Source: Phytophthora quininea (taxonomy: Eukaryota > Oomycota > Peronosporomycetes > Peronosporales > Peronosporaceae). Taken from it: DNA of 64,000 bases. Below are positions 32,791-45,321 of this stretch, one piece after another (position 1 is the first letter of the stretch; each line of letters opens with the position of its first letter). The notes beneath the pieces were generated by a model that was not told where the DNA came from, ran no database searches, and saw only the letters and a list, made by a program, of their open reading frames with translations. The translations under genes were made by a program, and so were the position numbers. Location: contig JAAVTG010000755.1 of NCBI GenBank assembly GCA_011947345.1, forward strand, positions 117,522 through 181,521, given 5' to 3'.

Positions 32791-35450
32791 AGGTTTTGGA
32801 TTGGACAGTAAAGAATGTCTATAACGTTCAATATTCTTTTGAACAGTTTTGAAGTGTCTAAAACGTCTAAAAGTCCTAAGTGATGTTGAGTATACAATTG
32901 CATTGAAGAAGATCGCCATTGAAGAAGATCGTCATTGGGATTGAAGGAGACGCTATGGCATCAGCGACTGCTCCAGCTTCTCCGTTCCACACACCATGTG
33001 CTGTAGACACCCCTGCTCGTATGCCGTCTGGCTCCCAATTAACAACTCCGGCTTCAGTCAGATCGTCACGTGGTTCCGCACGGCGTCGCTCTCCCCGTTA
33101 TAGTCCTTATCGAGCTGGATCTTCCTACGCTGACACCCCTGAGCGTCCACCACGATCGTCCACAGCAACAAGACAGGTGATGTTCTCGCCGCAGCAAGCT
33201 TCATCGCCGTCGTCACGGCCACCTCGATCTCCAGTTTCTCATACACGACTCAGGACACCTGTGCGGATTGGACGACCTCGTGACAGTATTTGGCAGCACT
33301 ATCATGAGGAACGCGAAGGCGGAAAGAAGCATGGGCGCTGTCGATACTGCGGGGCGCTAAAGAAAAACGGAAAGCCCAGTGGTAATCTGTTAAAGCATTT
33401 ACCAAACGCTAATGAGTGTCCTAATGTTCCCAGAGCAGTACAAGCGGAGCTGCGACCAAGTCCTGCACGACAACATGCCCCTGACCTCAGTACTCGCCTC
33501 TCACCCAGCAACTTGAGCCAGGACGCATTTGAAATGGCACTGGCGAAAGTGTTTTTGTCTGCGCTTTGCCGTTTATTCTCGTGGAGGCCCCTATTTTCCG
33601 TGAGTTTGTTGCCATGTTGGCCCCAAATTTGAAACTTCCCTCTCGTCATAAACTCGGCGATGTATTGCTGAAACGGGTACGGGATGAACTACACCAGTCC
33701 TACGTCGTGAAATTGATTAATCAGCAAAAGTACGTCTCCCTCGTCACAGACGGATGGACAGATACCAATAGCTCCAGCATCATCAACTTCATGGTGGTCG
33801 CCCCAGGAATGCCTTCCGTTTTTTGGTCATCATGGTCTACAAGGTCAAAACGGCACACTGCAACATATATTGCTGACGAAATTGAGAAAGTGATCGTGCA
33901 GATTGAACGCGAGACAACAGCACAAGTCATCGCGATTGTGACTGACAACGCCAGCAATATGACGAGTGCAACGACTAGTATACAAGCCAGGCGCTCGAGT
34001 GTGATTCGTGGTGGTTGTTCTGCTCATGTTCTGAATCTACTCATGCAGGGTGTTTGCAAATTTCCTGCGATCAAAGCGGTCCATTCAAGAGCGGTCGCTG
34101 TTACACGATTTGTTAGAGACCATTTAGCATTGCTGGACGAATTCAAGACTTTGCAGCAAGGCTTGCGCGGTGTCGGTTTGAGGGCACGAAATCTTGTGCT
34201 GCCGGTTCCAACACGCTGGTACTCCGTGCACAACTGCATGCAGAGAGTGCTAAATAGTCAGGAGTTGCTCGAAAAATTGTTTTTAAGCCCTGACTACGAG
34301 CATTTTCGAGATCGCTATCGTGAAACCGCGCCGCATCGACGAAAACTTATCTACATAACCGAGCTCGTCCGAGATAACACGTTTTGGAGCAATTTACGGA
34401 CTGTTGTGCGCCTACTTGGTCCCATCATCGAAGCCTTGCGAAAGCTGGAAGGGGACAATGTGTACGCGTCGGCGGTTTATAGATGGTTCAGGTGGCTGCG
34501 ATATCACTCAGCATACGGTATTACGACGCCTGAACAGGAAACACAAGCGGATGGAGCTGCAGTAGCCGTAGTTCCTTGTCGCAATCATGTTTCTAGAGAC
34601 CGGAAAGGCATGGAGTTGCTTAGCACCACGGCTGAACGCATCACTACCGCTGAACATGACCAAAGCTCTGCTGATTGTGACGAAAATGCAGCTGAAAATG
34701 ACGCAACTACTACTGTAGCTGTGGGAAGCGCGGATGAACCTGAAGAAAATGAATTTGAAAGTACATCACCTGAGGATGAACGACTTCAATCTGGACGTAC
34801 GTACGCGAATGTCGCTCCACTTTCAATACCCGAGCTCCAAAGTTTCTGTCGCGAAAAAATCAAACAACGTTGGAAATACGTTCATACGAATGCTATGGCC
34901 ATTGCGTTCTCGCTCGACCCAACTACAGACCTCGATGAGTTAGTAGACTCTGATAACCACGACGTGGACGACCAAATTCGCAAAATGGCTAAGCGATGTG
35001 GTTTCAATTCAACTGCTGCTGATCCAACGCTGACAGCCGAAATTCTGAGATTCAAAAGCAAGAAGCGTAGTGGTGGAGAAGCACAGCGGTTGTTATATGC
35101 AGAGTCGAACCCCTCGACTACTGGAAGGCCAAGAGTAGCAACGAATATCCTCTACTCCAGAAAATCGCTGAAATTGTGTTCACGATCCCCACTTTGTCGG
35201 CAGCAAGCGAACGCGCTTGGAGCATTTTTGATCATATACACTCAAAAGGAGAAACAGACTCTCTGTTGCGAAGGTAGAAATGCTGGCTTATATCTACATC
35301 AATTACGGCACGATCAAGAGAGATGAAATAGACCTCGCTCGGCATCAGTCATGTCCAGATAGTGTTGACGATCAGCTATAACTTCGAAATATAATTTTCC
35401 ATTGCTTTGGTTTTATCTCGGCCTTCTATAGGCACCCCGCCAACCACGTC
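32791..35450 (+). mobile_element. hAT DNA transposon 1 (BED-type), ends not defined
   Basis: The transposase gene at 32955-35381 defines the element. A clean terminal inverted repeat was not found. A weak inverted similarity exists between GGGGCAGCGAATAGGGAAGG near 32773 and the complement of 35423-35442, but it is imperfect. AT-rich flanks with repeats of gaagaagatcg(c/t)cattg lie just upstream of the gene. Confidence 0.6.
32955..35381 (+). CDS. hAT transposase with BED zinc finger (frame breaks)
   Basis: Cut-and-paste transposase. From ATG 32955 a Ser/Pro/Arg-rich N-terminus leads to a BED finger at about 33267-33430 (IWQHYHEEREGGKKHGRCRY with CRYCG and a later His/Cys pair). The next frame, from about 33580, has the catalytic RNase H-like core (SLVTDGWTDTNSSSIINFMV, VTDNASNMTSA, GCSAHVLNLLMQ). 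After an acidic insert, a further frame near 35100 gives the dimerisation region (YPLLQKIAEIVFTIPTLSAA then SERAWSIFDHIHSK) and a stop at 35379-35381. Frame changes near 33580, 35110 and 35260 may be errors or decay. It is on the same strand as the HSF gene and lies next to the CPBP fragment. Confidence 0.82.
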
Positions 35451-35619
35451 CGATATTGAGTCGGTACTATCAACACAAGAAAAACCATCCCGTTATGGTT
35501 GACGTTCAGAATCAGTATCGCATTGCTCGCTGTTCTTGATGGCACCTTCGACGACGGTGTAATACTCTGGCCGCAGCCACGAATGCCGCGTCAGCCCTTG
35601 CCGACCTTGGCAAAGCTGC
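35382..35619. other. Spacer between hAT-1 and the chimeric pseudogene
   Basis: About 240 bp with no protein-like frame. It probably contains the right end of hAT-1. Confidence 0.3.
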
Positions 35620-35776
35620 CCACTGCTTGATCACACGCACGTTCTTGTTCTGCTGCTGGGTCTCATGATGTTCAGGGTACAATCCTTGACGAACGCGAGG
35701 TACTCGGGCGTGATCTCCTCGCAGTTGTCAATGAAGAGCGCATGTACAGCTTGAAGTGCTCGATTTCTTCCTGGCA
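35620..35776 (-). pseudogene. HSP90-family gene fragment
   Basis: About 155 bp on the minus strand read FKLYMR, then LFIDNCEEITPEYLAFVKD, then after frame shifts LNI and QQNKNVRVIKQ. This is the order of a conserved HSP90 middle-domain segment, with an internal deletion where the family has a longer loop before LNISRE. No start, stop or flanking HSP90 sequence is present. It lies just downstream (minus strand) of a GAPDH fragment. Confidence 0.6.
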
Positions 35777-35824
35777 CCACTCCCGAGCAAATCTGTGTCA
35801 CCGTCGCGGCAAGCACCGTCGTCA

Positions 35825-36310
<486 letters not shown>

Positions 36311-36551
36311 CCGTAGCCTGAACGGTGGTCAAGAGGGCGGCGATGAGAGATGTGAGCTCATGTCATAGTTTATTCTCTCTGGCAGTTTAAGACACTTTCA
36401 GACTTTCGACGGAATTTTGGACGTTTTCCCAAAGACTTCTGCATTATTCAGAAGTCATCCAAAACCATCCCTAGCAGCGAAGCCTTCCAAGGTTTTGCAC
36501 AATCTCTCATTTCGGTCGGCCAAAGAAGCGGCTCAGGAATGCCAGAAATAT

Positions 36552-36838
36552 TGGAAGACGCACTTGATCTGTATGACCGGGAGTCGTGAGTAGAAAAGAA
36601 AAGGAAAAGTGAGATTAGAATGTTAGCTTCGCTATCCGTAAGCTCCAGTAAACAATTAAGCGGGCTTCAACCGCTTCCCATGCATGTGACCCGCGCCGTA
36701 GTGCTCCAAGTATGCTCCGTAGCGCTATCCGGGCGCTTATCTCAGTTTGGGCGGGTGACTAAGGCGACATCCTTCAACGTAGATAATATCCTTCAATGCT
36801 GTCAGCGTTGCAGCATGTCACCGATGCAATTTCCAACA
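36552..36838 (-). repeat. 3' LTR of the Copia element
   Basis: 287 bp, matching the copy at 41704-41990 except at two bases (36559 C versus T; 36835 A versus T). Ends are TG and CA. Confidence 0.88.
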
Positions 36839-36864
36839 CGCCTCCCTCGAAGCACGAGCTTCGA

Positions 36865-39800
36865 CTACTCTGCATCTCCAACGCTGACCAGCGCCATCAA
36901 TTTCTTCAGACGAATCTTGTCGAGAGGTTTTGTAAATGCATCAGCAGGATTCACGTCTCCCTTTATCTTGTGTAGGTCAACCACACCCTTCTCGACTTGC
37001 TCGCGCACATAGTGCCATCGCAACTCAATGTGGCGGGTGCGACGGCTGTAGGTAGGATTCGTTGCCATGGTGTGAGCTGCTTGGTTATCAATTCCAAGCC
37101 GGAGTTTCACAGCTTGTTTTGGCAGGATTTCCTGTAGTATGTTACTTTCTGCAGCAGCTTCCATCGCGGCTTCGCATGCAGCCACGTATTCAGCCTCAGC
37201 GGTGGAAAGAGCAACGATAGTTTGCCGTCTCGACATCCAGGACACGGCACCTCCAGCCAATGTGAACACGAAGCCCGTCGTACTCTTTGGCATCTCGGGG
37301 TCGTTGGCCCAGTCACTATCGCAGTAGCCTTCGAGTGTCACCGTCGGGGACTCATCGGCCTGCCGGTTGTACGTGATTCCGTAGTTGGTTGTACCGGCAA
37401 GATATCGCAAGACTCGATTCAAGGCTCCAACGTGCTTACTGGATGGCTTTGTGACGAACCGGCTGAGCTGACTCAGTGCAAACGCTAGGTCTGGCCGTGT
37501 GCTGGTGGCCAGATACATCAGCATTCCTATCGCCTCGCGATACGGGAAACTAGTGTCACTGCTGTCCGTGTCGTCCCCAAGGGGCTCGAAGCGAGCATTT
37601 ACTTCCATCAGGTTCCCAATAGAATGAGCGTCACCATAGCCAAACTTATCCAAAATCTCGTGCGCGTATTTACTCTGTCGGATGGTAATTCGATCGGCTG
37701 TCTGCTCCACTTCGATGCCAAGATACTGACTCAACAGCCCTTGGTCCTTAATACCATAGTCTCGGTCCAGATCCTCGAACAACTCTTTCTTTTGGATTTC
37801 GTCATTTGTTGCCACAAAAATGTCGTCCACATAGACTAGGACCAGCATCGTCTTTCCATCGTCAATCTTGTAAAAGAGGCAAGGCTCGGTCAACGATCGT
37901 TGGTATCCGTGTCCAAGCAACCACTGATTAAGCTCGGAGTTCCATTCGTGACCGGATTGCCTCAGGCCGTACAATGCTTTCACAACCACATATATGTGCC
38001 CGTCCACTCCACAGGGAAACCCTTTGATTGACCGCACATATTGTGGTATTCCTAGCTTTGCGTTCAGGTATGCTGTGTTGATGTCTCCACCGTAGAGAGT
38101 TAAATCCAACGCTGCAGCAAGTCCAACGAGCAACCGGAAGGATGACATGCGGGCGACCGGCGAGAACGTGTCCTGGAAGTCAATTCCTGGGCGTTGACAG
38201 TTGCCAAGAGCCACCAGTCTCGCCTTGAACCTAATGACGTAGCCTTGATAGTCCGTTTTGACACTGTAAACCCATTCCGTCTTGATTGGTTTTGCATCTA
38301 GCGGGACATCTTCAACAGGAATTTCTTCTAAGACGTTCTGTGTCTTCAAAGCTGCCATTTCCTGCAACTCGGCTTCACGTCAGAAGTCTCAGTACTTGCC
38401 ACGCATGGCCTCGCGATGGTTCTTGGGGATCCGCACGTTGCTTGAATGGGTCTGCCATTCGCGTCCAGGATGCGTGACGTCTTGTGTGCCGCGTTCATCA
38501 CGAAGTCATCATAATATGCAGGTCTGCGACACTCATGATACTCACGGAGTCCAGTGCGAGTGCGTTTCGATTCTTGTCTTTCAGCATTTCGCTCGATGCT
38601 TTGTTCTTCCGACGGCGTCTCCTCGCGTCTACGTTTTCCCATTATCTCGCCACATACACTAGCGACCATGGTGTCATCATCGTCCTCGTCTTCTTCATCT
38701 TTAGCTAAGATCTCCTCCGCTTCTTCTTCCGCTACAAGTTCCGCATCTTCGTCTGCAACAGATTCTGTGACATCAGCTACAGATCCGCAAACACCTGCTA
38801 CCGACTCACTTCCATCACACGACACATCATCAGCATCTTCTGTCAATTGACCATTGTATTTCAGCTCTGGATCTGATGCTAAAGACGTTCGAGATGCAGG
38901 CGCGGTTGGTACTGCCGCGGTCACTCCACCAACATCAGTAATGACCTGGGACGCCTCCCTAATGTTAATAATACCAAAGTCCATATCACTTCCTGGAGCT
39001 GTCGTCTGGCCCCCTCGAGATCAAAGCTCTCGGCCACCATCGAATCAGCGACAGAGCACGTATCTGCTGCTGCAACTTCCGATGTCGAGCTGGATCGTTG
39101 CGTCTCCGTCGTGTCCGACATTTGTTCAAAGTGCAACGACTCCAAGTCTCCATTACACGAAACTTCATGGCGGTCTCGGTACATTTCGTTCTCCGATACA
39201 CGAAGATCGGGCACAAACTTGGCCGGTTGGCTATCAGGAAAGAAGACTTTGCAACCAACAACATCCTCTGCATATCCTAAGACGAATCCCAGTCTTGCGT
39301 TGTCTTAGTACTTCTTTCTTCCAGGTGTCACTGGCACGTGAACGTAAGCGAGCCCCCAAATTTGCGAATATGGTGCAGATCAGGCTTGGCTCCAACCATC
39401 ATCTCGTAGGGAATCCCTTGTGTGCCCTTGTTGTAGATTCGGTTCTTCAAATACACTGCGTTCTGTAGTGCTTCAGGCCAGAGGCTGCGTGGAAAACCAG
39501 ATTCGTACATCATGGTTTTCGTCATTTCAACAATGGACTGATGAGTTCGTTCGCACAAGTTGAGCTGTGAGCTCTTTGACCGAACCAGCACATGCTCAAT
39601 TCCTATTGTCGTGTACCATCGTTCCATTTCGTCGTTAACGAATTCGCCTCCCTTGTCGGTCAGAATCTGACGAACTTTGAACTTTGTACGTTCAGCACCT
39701 TCCCTTTGACGACCTGCTTGCCGCTCTGCCCATAAAATATATTCCTTGATGTGCTTGTTCACATCATCACTCGATTTCCCAGTCAACAGATGCGTCTTCA

Positions 39801-40559
39801 CATATCGTGAATAGCCATCCATAATGACAAGCACTGCTTCATATCGAGTTCCGTTGTTCTTGCCTGGGATTAGCAAATCTGCATACACCACTTGATTCGG
39901 GACGTTGGTGTGCCGTTCAAGTTTCTTCATATGTGGTTTCTGCTTTTGCTTCCCAATATGACATGCATCACAATCACTGAAACTGCGCTGCTTCAACATC
40001 ATGCCACGAACCAGATCCTTGTCGACCATCGTCTTGAGATACTGTGGGCACACATGGCCCAAGCGCTCATGCCACAACCTCAATGATGCAACTCCTTCTG
40101 CAGTTGTGAAGTTTGCCACGTGTCTGTTTTCAGGCTCGAGATTCACACCATGCAACGGGTGAGTGACTTCAAAACCCCATGTGCTATCATATGGCTCGGC
40201 GACAATCACGGTTTTTCCTTCTTCAGTCACTCGAAAGCAACCCACCTGCCGGTAATAGTCGAAGTCGAATCACTGCTCGGCTGCGAGACCAACAGAGAAA
40301 AGTCCATGGGTAGCTCCAGGCACGTAAAAACGTCGTTAATGTGCACTACTGTTGATACACCGTCGACTTTCGTCATTAACTCCACCATCCCAACTCCGGC
40401 AATCCTCGCCTGCAATGCTGGAGTGAGTCCTTGGATGTGTTGGTACTGGCTTAAGTCAGGCGTGAACGACAAGTAGTACCATGGATTTCCTGTTATGTAT
40501 ACATTTGCGGCCGTGTCGAAGTACCACCAACCACTGCTTGAGTCGATTTCACTTTCACT
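36865..40559 (-). CDS. Copia pol: protease, integrase, reverse transcriptase, RNase H (broken)
   Basis: Protease motif WWYFDTAANVYITGN near 40517 (DTA in place of the common DSG). The integrase frame (39328-40245) has the HHCC zinc finger (LRLWHERLGHVCPQYL and CDACHIGKQ) and the catalytic DDE residues in VVYADLL, ILTDKGGEFVND and LNLCERTHQS. A degraded acidic spacer fills about 38370-39330. The reverse transcriptase/RNase H frame (36865-38367) is uninterrupted for 500 residues: RFKARLVALGN, DINTAYLNAKLG, the catalytic LVLVYVDDIFVATND, and RNase H signatures GYCDSDWANDPEMPKSTTGF, STAEAEYVAACEA and DAFTKPLDK. Frame changes near 40240, 39330 and 38370 prevent a single polyprotein as assembled. 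Confidence 0.87.
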
Positions 40560-41648
40560 ATGTGGTTCTCCGTCGTTCATCCATCTCACCCTCGTGTCAT
40601 GGCTATTTTCTCCATTAGCGTCATCGTCAACCAGTAGAGATTCCAACAAGTTACTTGCCTGTCCAAGTTCATTGTTGCTTGATGCACCAGACGACTCGCT
40701 GTCTCTTGGTGTGCTGGATGACTCGCTGCTATCTCGCAAGGTGGCCACATTCGCGCGAGGATTGCGCTTCGGTTCATCAACCTTTGCGGCTCCACCTTTA
40801 TCCACTCGCTCGGGACAGTCGGCTCGCAAGTGCTCTGTACTGTCGCAGACAAAACACTTATTCTGTTTCTTCCCCTGGCCTCCTTTGGCTTGTTGCCCTG
40901 CTGCTGCTCCTTACCGCCACCGTTCGTCTTCTGTTTGCTTCCACCCGCGTTATCCCCGTTCTTCTGTCCACCGCGCTGCTGGTTTGCGGCTTTGGCAGCT
41001 TGAAATGCTTTTTGACGAGAATCAGCTACGCGAATCAGTTCACGAGTCCGTTCTGGTGTGATAAAGTTGTCTGCACTGTTGTATCGGACTCCACTTTTCA
41101 AGCTTTCGAACTCATACTGGTGCGGCAGGCTATTCAGCATCAACTCCACCATAGTAATATCATCAAACTGGTAGTATAATGAGAGCAACTCCGTCCGCAA
41201 GTTGAACATCTTGCTCAAATGCTGGTTGACATCTCCACCAGGTGACAGTCGGATCCTCTCCAGCTCATGCCGAATGCTCTCTGCTCTGTGAGCCATCGTA
41301 GTTTTATGTGCTCGGCTCTCGTAGATAACACAAAGCCCATTCCACATGTCGGTCCCCGTGGTCTTGTCTCGGACTTGGTGAAAGATATCACCTGGCAACG
41401 ACATCCCAATGAGCTGGACGAGAGTCAACTGGTTATCGTCGAAATCATCAATGCCTTGTGCCGTCGAAAGATCTTCACTCTTGATCTTGTCCTCGACGAT
41501 GTCGACGAGTTTCTTCTTCTTGAAGACAATCATCATCGCCCACTTGTACTGCTGCCAGTTCTTTCCGTCCCAGTTCTTCGGGACTCCTTCATTCGTGTAC
41601 TTGAGCCTTCGGGACTCCTTCATTCGTGTACTTGAGCGGCTCCGTCAT
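40560..41648 (-). CDS. Copia gag (broken)
   Basis: Capsid-like protein with NWDGKNWQQYKWAMMIVFKK near its start, the UBN2-type region and a CCHC zinc knuckle near 40818-40860 (CFVCDSTEHLRADC). The natural start is probably ATG 41648 (MTEPLKYTNEGVP). A 31-bp tandem duplication directly after it throws this start out of frame with the rest, so translation from 41648 would stop early. A second frame change sits just before the zinc knuckle. Confidence 0.78.
41577..41638. repeat. 31-bp tandem duplication inside gag
   Basis: The unit beginning TTCGGGACTCCTTCATTCG is present twice in a row, at 41577-41607 and 41608-41638. Its length is not a multiple of three, so it shifts the gag frame just after the start codon. 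Confidence 0.85.
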
Positions 41649-41703
41649 CTTGGATCACGCGTGCAGTCCACTTCCGTAGATACTTTTGGGCTCAGAACCC
41701 TAT

Positions 41704-41990
41704 TGGAAGATGCACTTGATCTGTATGACCGGGAGTCGTGAGTAGAAAAGAAAAGGAAAAGTGAGATTAGAATGTTAGCTTCGCTATCCGTAAGCTCCAG
41801 TAAACAATTAAGCGGGCTTCAACCGCTTCCCATGCATGTGACCCGCGCCGTAGTGCTCCAAGTATGCTCCGTAGCGCTATCCGGGCGCTTATCTCAGTTT
41901 GGGCGGGTGACTAAGGCGACATCCTTCAACGTAGATAATATCCTTCAATGCTGTCAGCGTTGCAGCATGTCACCGATGCAATTTCCTACA
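41704..41990 (-). repeat. 5' LTR of the Copia element
   Basis: 287 bp, two differences from the copy at 36552-36838. On the minus strand it is followed by ATAGGGTTCTGAGCCC, the place where a primer-binding site is expected; the tRNA was not identified. Confidence 0.88.
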
Positions 41991-42378
41991 AGAATGCCAT
42001 ACTCAAACACTCCAGCCTCGCAGACCCTCGCCACAGTGGCTTCCTGAGCTCATGTGATGTCACTTGCACGTGCAGGGCACTATTGTCCGGGCCAAAATAG
42101 TTCGTACCGAAACTCAAGGTCAGGTTATACGTGGAAGATGGTGACTTTCCATATACGATGGTTAGATATAAGGGTAATTCGCGTGCGTAGATTCCGATTT
42201 TGAGGTCAGATTTGGCCAATTCTGCGTCGTTTTTGAGCTACAGCCGCTCCAAAACTTTCTCGTCCAGCCAAAAGTTTGGGGAAAGGGCTCCATTAGGGCT
42301 AACCGATCATCAAGCAAAACCTGCGAGTCTCATTGGCTCAGAACACAAACCACATGCCGGAACATAAGGAGTTTAGGT
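41991..42378. other. Non-coding, repeat-like flank
   Basis: About 390 bp right of the Copia element with no protein-like frame; AT-richer and possibly remains of another element. Confidence 0.3.
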
Positions 42379-42720
42379 TTAATTTAGGGTTAACAGGTGT
42401 TGATGTAGTTGAGCAATAAAACCAAGGAGCAACAAAGCCTCGCTGGTCTTCGAGCTCTCGCTCTTCTTGTAGGCCGTCCAGACGTCCGCAATCGTGCTAG
42501 CAGGCTTCCCAATGTACTTGTGGACCAACTCGCGCGTGCGGCCAGCCAGCTGTGGGTCTTCTGGACGACCTTCGAGGAGGTTTTTGTTGGCACTCACAAT
42601 CATTGCTCGCTCAGCAGCACTTGTCTTCTTCCCTCTTGTCATCGCCGCAGGAGTGATAGCAGAATGGGACACATTTCTACAGAAAGAGGGGAGTTTCAGG
42701 ATCGTTTTGCGGGTCTGCAT
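42379..42720 (-). CDS. Hypothetical protein, possible N-terminal transposase fragment
   Basis: A 113-residue frame from ATG 42720; an internal ATG starts MTRGKKTSAAERAMIVSANK and the segment PASTIADVWTAYKKSE follows. The pattern of a basic start plus a helix-turn-helix-like second segment resembles N-termini of DNA transposases in oomycetes, but no catalytic domain follows, and the last third is low-complexity Leu-rich. No firm family assignment. Confidence 0.35.
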   Translation of the reverse strand: MQTRKTILKLPSFCRNVSHSAITPAAMTRGKKTSAAERAMIVSANKNLLEGRPEDPQLAGRTRELVHKYIGKPASTIADVWTAYKKSESSKTSEALLLLGFIAQLHQHLLTLN

Positions 42721-43726
42721 GGTCTCATCCGCCTATTATTAGCTGAGGTACGCGTCGAAATGTCGAGCATTTCGTTTTCCCGGTACGAACTTTTTGGCCC
42801 AGACAATACGTACGAGAGATCCGACGATGGAGCTGCCAGAAGGATCAGGAACGCGGAACAGCTGACGACCGCCAGTTCCATGCTCAGTACAGCGCCAAGG
42901 ACGACTGGCGGCGTCGTACCTTGGCTGAGCTGTCTTCGCCTCGCTAGGCACCTGGCAGTGCCATCAGCGCCACCAGGACGCCGTTGGGCTCGCTCGATAG
43001 CCATCTACACGCTTTCATCACCCCTTGTGGCTGGGTTGTTAAAGATACTGTTGTAAATTATGCTGATCGTCACTGTTGGTGCTGGAAGAAGAGGTAACGT
43101 GCATCATAGTTGTGGGTTGTTCGTCCCATGATGGCAGCTGAAGTGCCGGAGGTTTTCCCACATGAGTGGTGGAGTTTGTCCTACTGGGTTTATCCACTAC
43201 GAGTATATATGAGAGAGGGAGGCGGCGAAAGGTAAAAGTTGGAGCTCACTCCACAAAACACAGAAGAATACAGAAGTCCTCACGAGTGGCCGTTGCTGCT
43301 CGTTGTCGTGCCAAGCTCGTGTGCGGACTTCCCGCTAGCTGCTTCCTGTCGTGAACGAGTCACTTTACAAGTGATACTGGGGAATTTCCGGGACCACTTG
43401 GGACCACCGGACCACTTTCCCGCTCACTGTCCCCGGTATCTTTTATCCAATCAGGACTATTGCGGTGTGAACTGCGTAGGGGACTTGAAGAGTGGAGCTT
43501 GAGTAGAAGAAGGTAAAAGAAGAAGTAATATTATGCATTAACCCCTCCAACTCGAAGCAGAATTTTTGCGCCTGTGGCCAGAACTATCGTGTATTAAAGG
43601 GTAAGGGGTTCGATACAATATCAAAGATAAACATTAACATGTCCTGTTACGAAACTCATGCAAACCCCCATCCCTCGATCTCTTATCCTGTCCTAATCCG
43701 CTTGACAAGTACTGCACGCCTTGAAG
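42721..43726. other. Non-coding stretch with promoter-like or solo-LTR-like segment
   Basis: About 1 kb without a convincing gene. The part 43050-43540 has an LTR flavour: TGTTGTAAATTATG at its left, a TATA-like tatatatgagag near 43205, and AATATTATGCA at its right. No second copy or target duplication is seen, so a solo LTR is only a guess. Confidence 0.3.
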
Positions 43727-43815
43727 GAGAGGAGACGGAGACAAGTCTCCCTAAAAGGGAGACGAATAAACCTCGAGAGAAAGTCTCCCGAGGTTTTTTC
43801 GTCTCTGTCTCTCGT
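43727..43815. repeat. Left hairpin-rich end of hAT-2
   Basis: Contains GTCTCCC/GGGAGAC inverted pairs and an 8-bp stem AAACCTCG (43768-43775) / CGAGGTTT (43789-43796) with a 13-nt loop. Confidence 0.55.
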
Positions 43816-43990
43816 AATTAAGTGGAGGGAGATGTACTTAAACAGAGGGAGATTTTGGAGATCTTCGTCTGTCTCCCGAATGCGCCTTCGCGATAGGCTA
43901 AATTTCTGATAGGTTGAAATAAAACGCAGTGCTACATTTTAGCGCGCCTCACAGTACAAATTAGCACACGACCACAAGGCGAAGATCGCA

Positions 43991-45272
43991 ATGGCCTCGG
44001 AAGGCGTCGAAGAAATTGTAGCCTTCAAAGAGGAAGATCGCATCTTTGTCGACAACTACAGCCTCGGCCTCGCCATTGCACACGTGTCTGCACAAGCGCA
44101 CAACCTTGCAGATAGTTAAGTTCAACTTCAAGCTCGTCAGCACCAACAAGCCCGTGAACTTCAAATGTACACTGAAACTCGCGTACAGCACGCGCGCGCT
44201 GAGACTCAAGCTCGAACAGAAGAGTTGGTAGAGATGATTCGGAGGTCGCGTATTGACCCTGCAGTTTAGAGCAGCATGTTGATACCAAGATGCAGTCCGT
44301 GATCGCTGCAGCAAATGATGTTACCCAAACTCAAGCTCGTGCTGTTACTGAAGCTCATGCTGCGCAACAAGCTATTGCACAGCAGAATAGTGACATGCGA
44401 ATCGCTGAGGCCCTCACCCAAGTGAAAGAGCAGGCCCTTGCGTCGTCAGAGCAACAAGTGAGCCGATTTCTCGCCGCACATTTGGACCAAGTCGTTGCTG
44501 AGACGCGGCTTGCAGTTGCAACTCAAGGACAAGAACTTCTGAAGGCGATGGAACAAGGTCTTCAATCTCACAAGGAATTTGTCGTGACCCAACTTGAAAA
44601 CCGATGCGTAAAGCCGAGAAGAAGGCAAAAGCTGTTGTGCGCAGGCAGCTCATGGATGCAGCCAGGAAAATGACGCCATGGCGACATCTCTAGCCGAAGC
44701 AATGATCGCATGTAAGAAAGAAGCTGTTGTTTGTGCTCAGAAATCGGCGTCGGATATTTTGAAAAGCTCAAGAACAGCTATTGGTGCAAGTTCATCGTTA
44801 ATCCGCATCACGCAAAATCCCCGGATGAGCCTGACAATGAAGAGGCCAGCACCTCGTCGGCCGACGGAGAGCACACAAATAACAGTGATGATGACAGTGG
44901 TTCGCGACGATCTACGCTGGTTAATAAACAGCAACAGGATTTACTGGAGATGCTGCGGACCGCAAAGTCGTTGTCGACAGGGAGCAAAAAGCCACAAGGT
45001 GCATTGAAAGATGTTCGCATAGCTGAGCAAGAAAAATTGCGGCGCGAGCTCTTGCTCGATCGGATTGTCTGTCAGGAAAGCGTGCTCCAGTGATAAAACA
45101 AGCTAGAAAAAGCGCCCCCAAAGCAAAGAAGCCACCCACAGTGCAGACATCCGCGCAAAAGATTCAAGCTGCTGTTAAACGTCGTAGTGACGAGCGTAAC
45201 GCGGCAAAGCAGAAGAAGGTTGAGGAAGCAATTAGGCTCGCGGAATATTTCATGTATCAAGATGGCGAATAG
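43991..45272 (+). CDS. Coiled-coil accessory protein of hAT-2 (frame breaks)
   Basis: From ATG 43991 (MASEGVEEIVAFKEEDRIFV) the + strand stays protein-like across several frames. There is a Gln/Arg/Glu coiled coil (ELQMYTETRVQHARAE near 44155), then VIAAANDVTQTQARAVTEAH and EQALASSEQQVSRFLAAHLD (about 44300-44500). An acidic Ser-rich stretch (ASTSSADGEHTNNSDDDSGS, near 44850) and a Lys-rich C-terminus ending near 45272 follow. Composition fits a long cytosolic or nuclear coiled-coil protein. No known domain is recognised. It is not a shadow of the transposase, which lies on the other strand and ends before it. A passenger or accessory gene of the element is the simplest reading; a captured host gene fragment is the alternative. 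Confidence 0.5.
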
Positions 45273-45321
45273 CAGCGTTCGTGATGCACAAGTAAATAAT
45301 ATATTTGAATATGTACGAGAG

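Larger units (their letters stand above)
36552..41990 (-). mobile_element. Copia (Ty1-type) LTR retrotransposon, nearly complete
   Basis: A 5,439-bp element in minus orientation bounded by 287-bp LTRs that differ at two positions. Order on the minus strand is gag, protease, integrase, reverse transcriptase, RNase H, the Copia order. LTRs begin TGTTGG/TGTAGG and end CCA. A purine-rich tract (gagggaggcg, at 36839-36848 on the complement) directly precedes the 3' LTR, as expected for a polypurine tract. No clean 5-bp target duplication is adjacent. GAATGCCA occurs at 36537-36544 and 41992-41999, close to but not exactly at the left LTR edge. Confidence 0.9.

Noticed and set aside
36537..41999. 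GAATGCCA as exact target-site duplication of the Copia element
   Set aside because: The left copy is seven bases away from the LTR edge and the repeat is 8 bp rather than the usual 5; noted but not accepted as a duplication.
44290..45272. Several short separate ORFs in hAT-2
   Set aside because: They read as one coiled-coil protein in changing frames, so they were merged into one entry.
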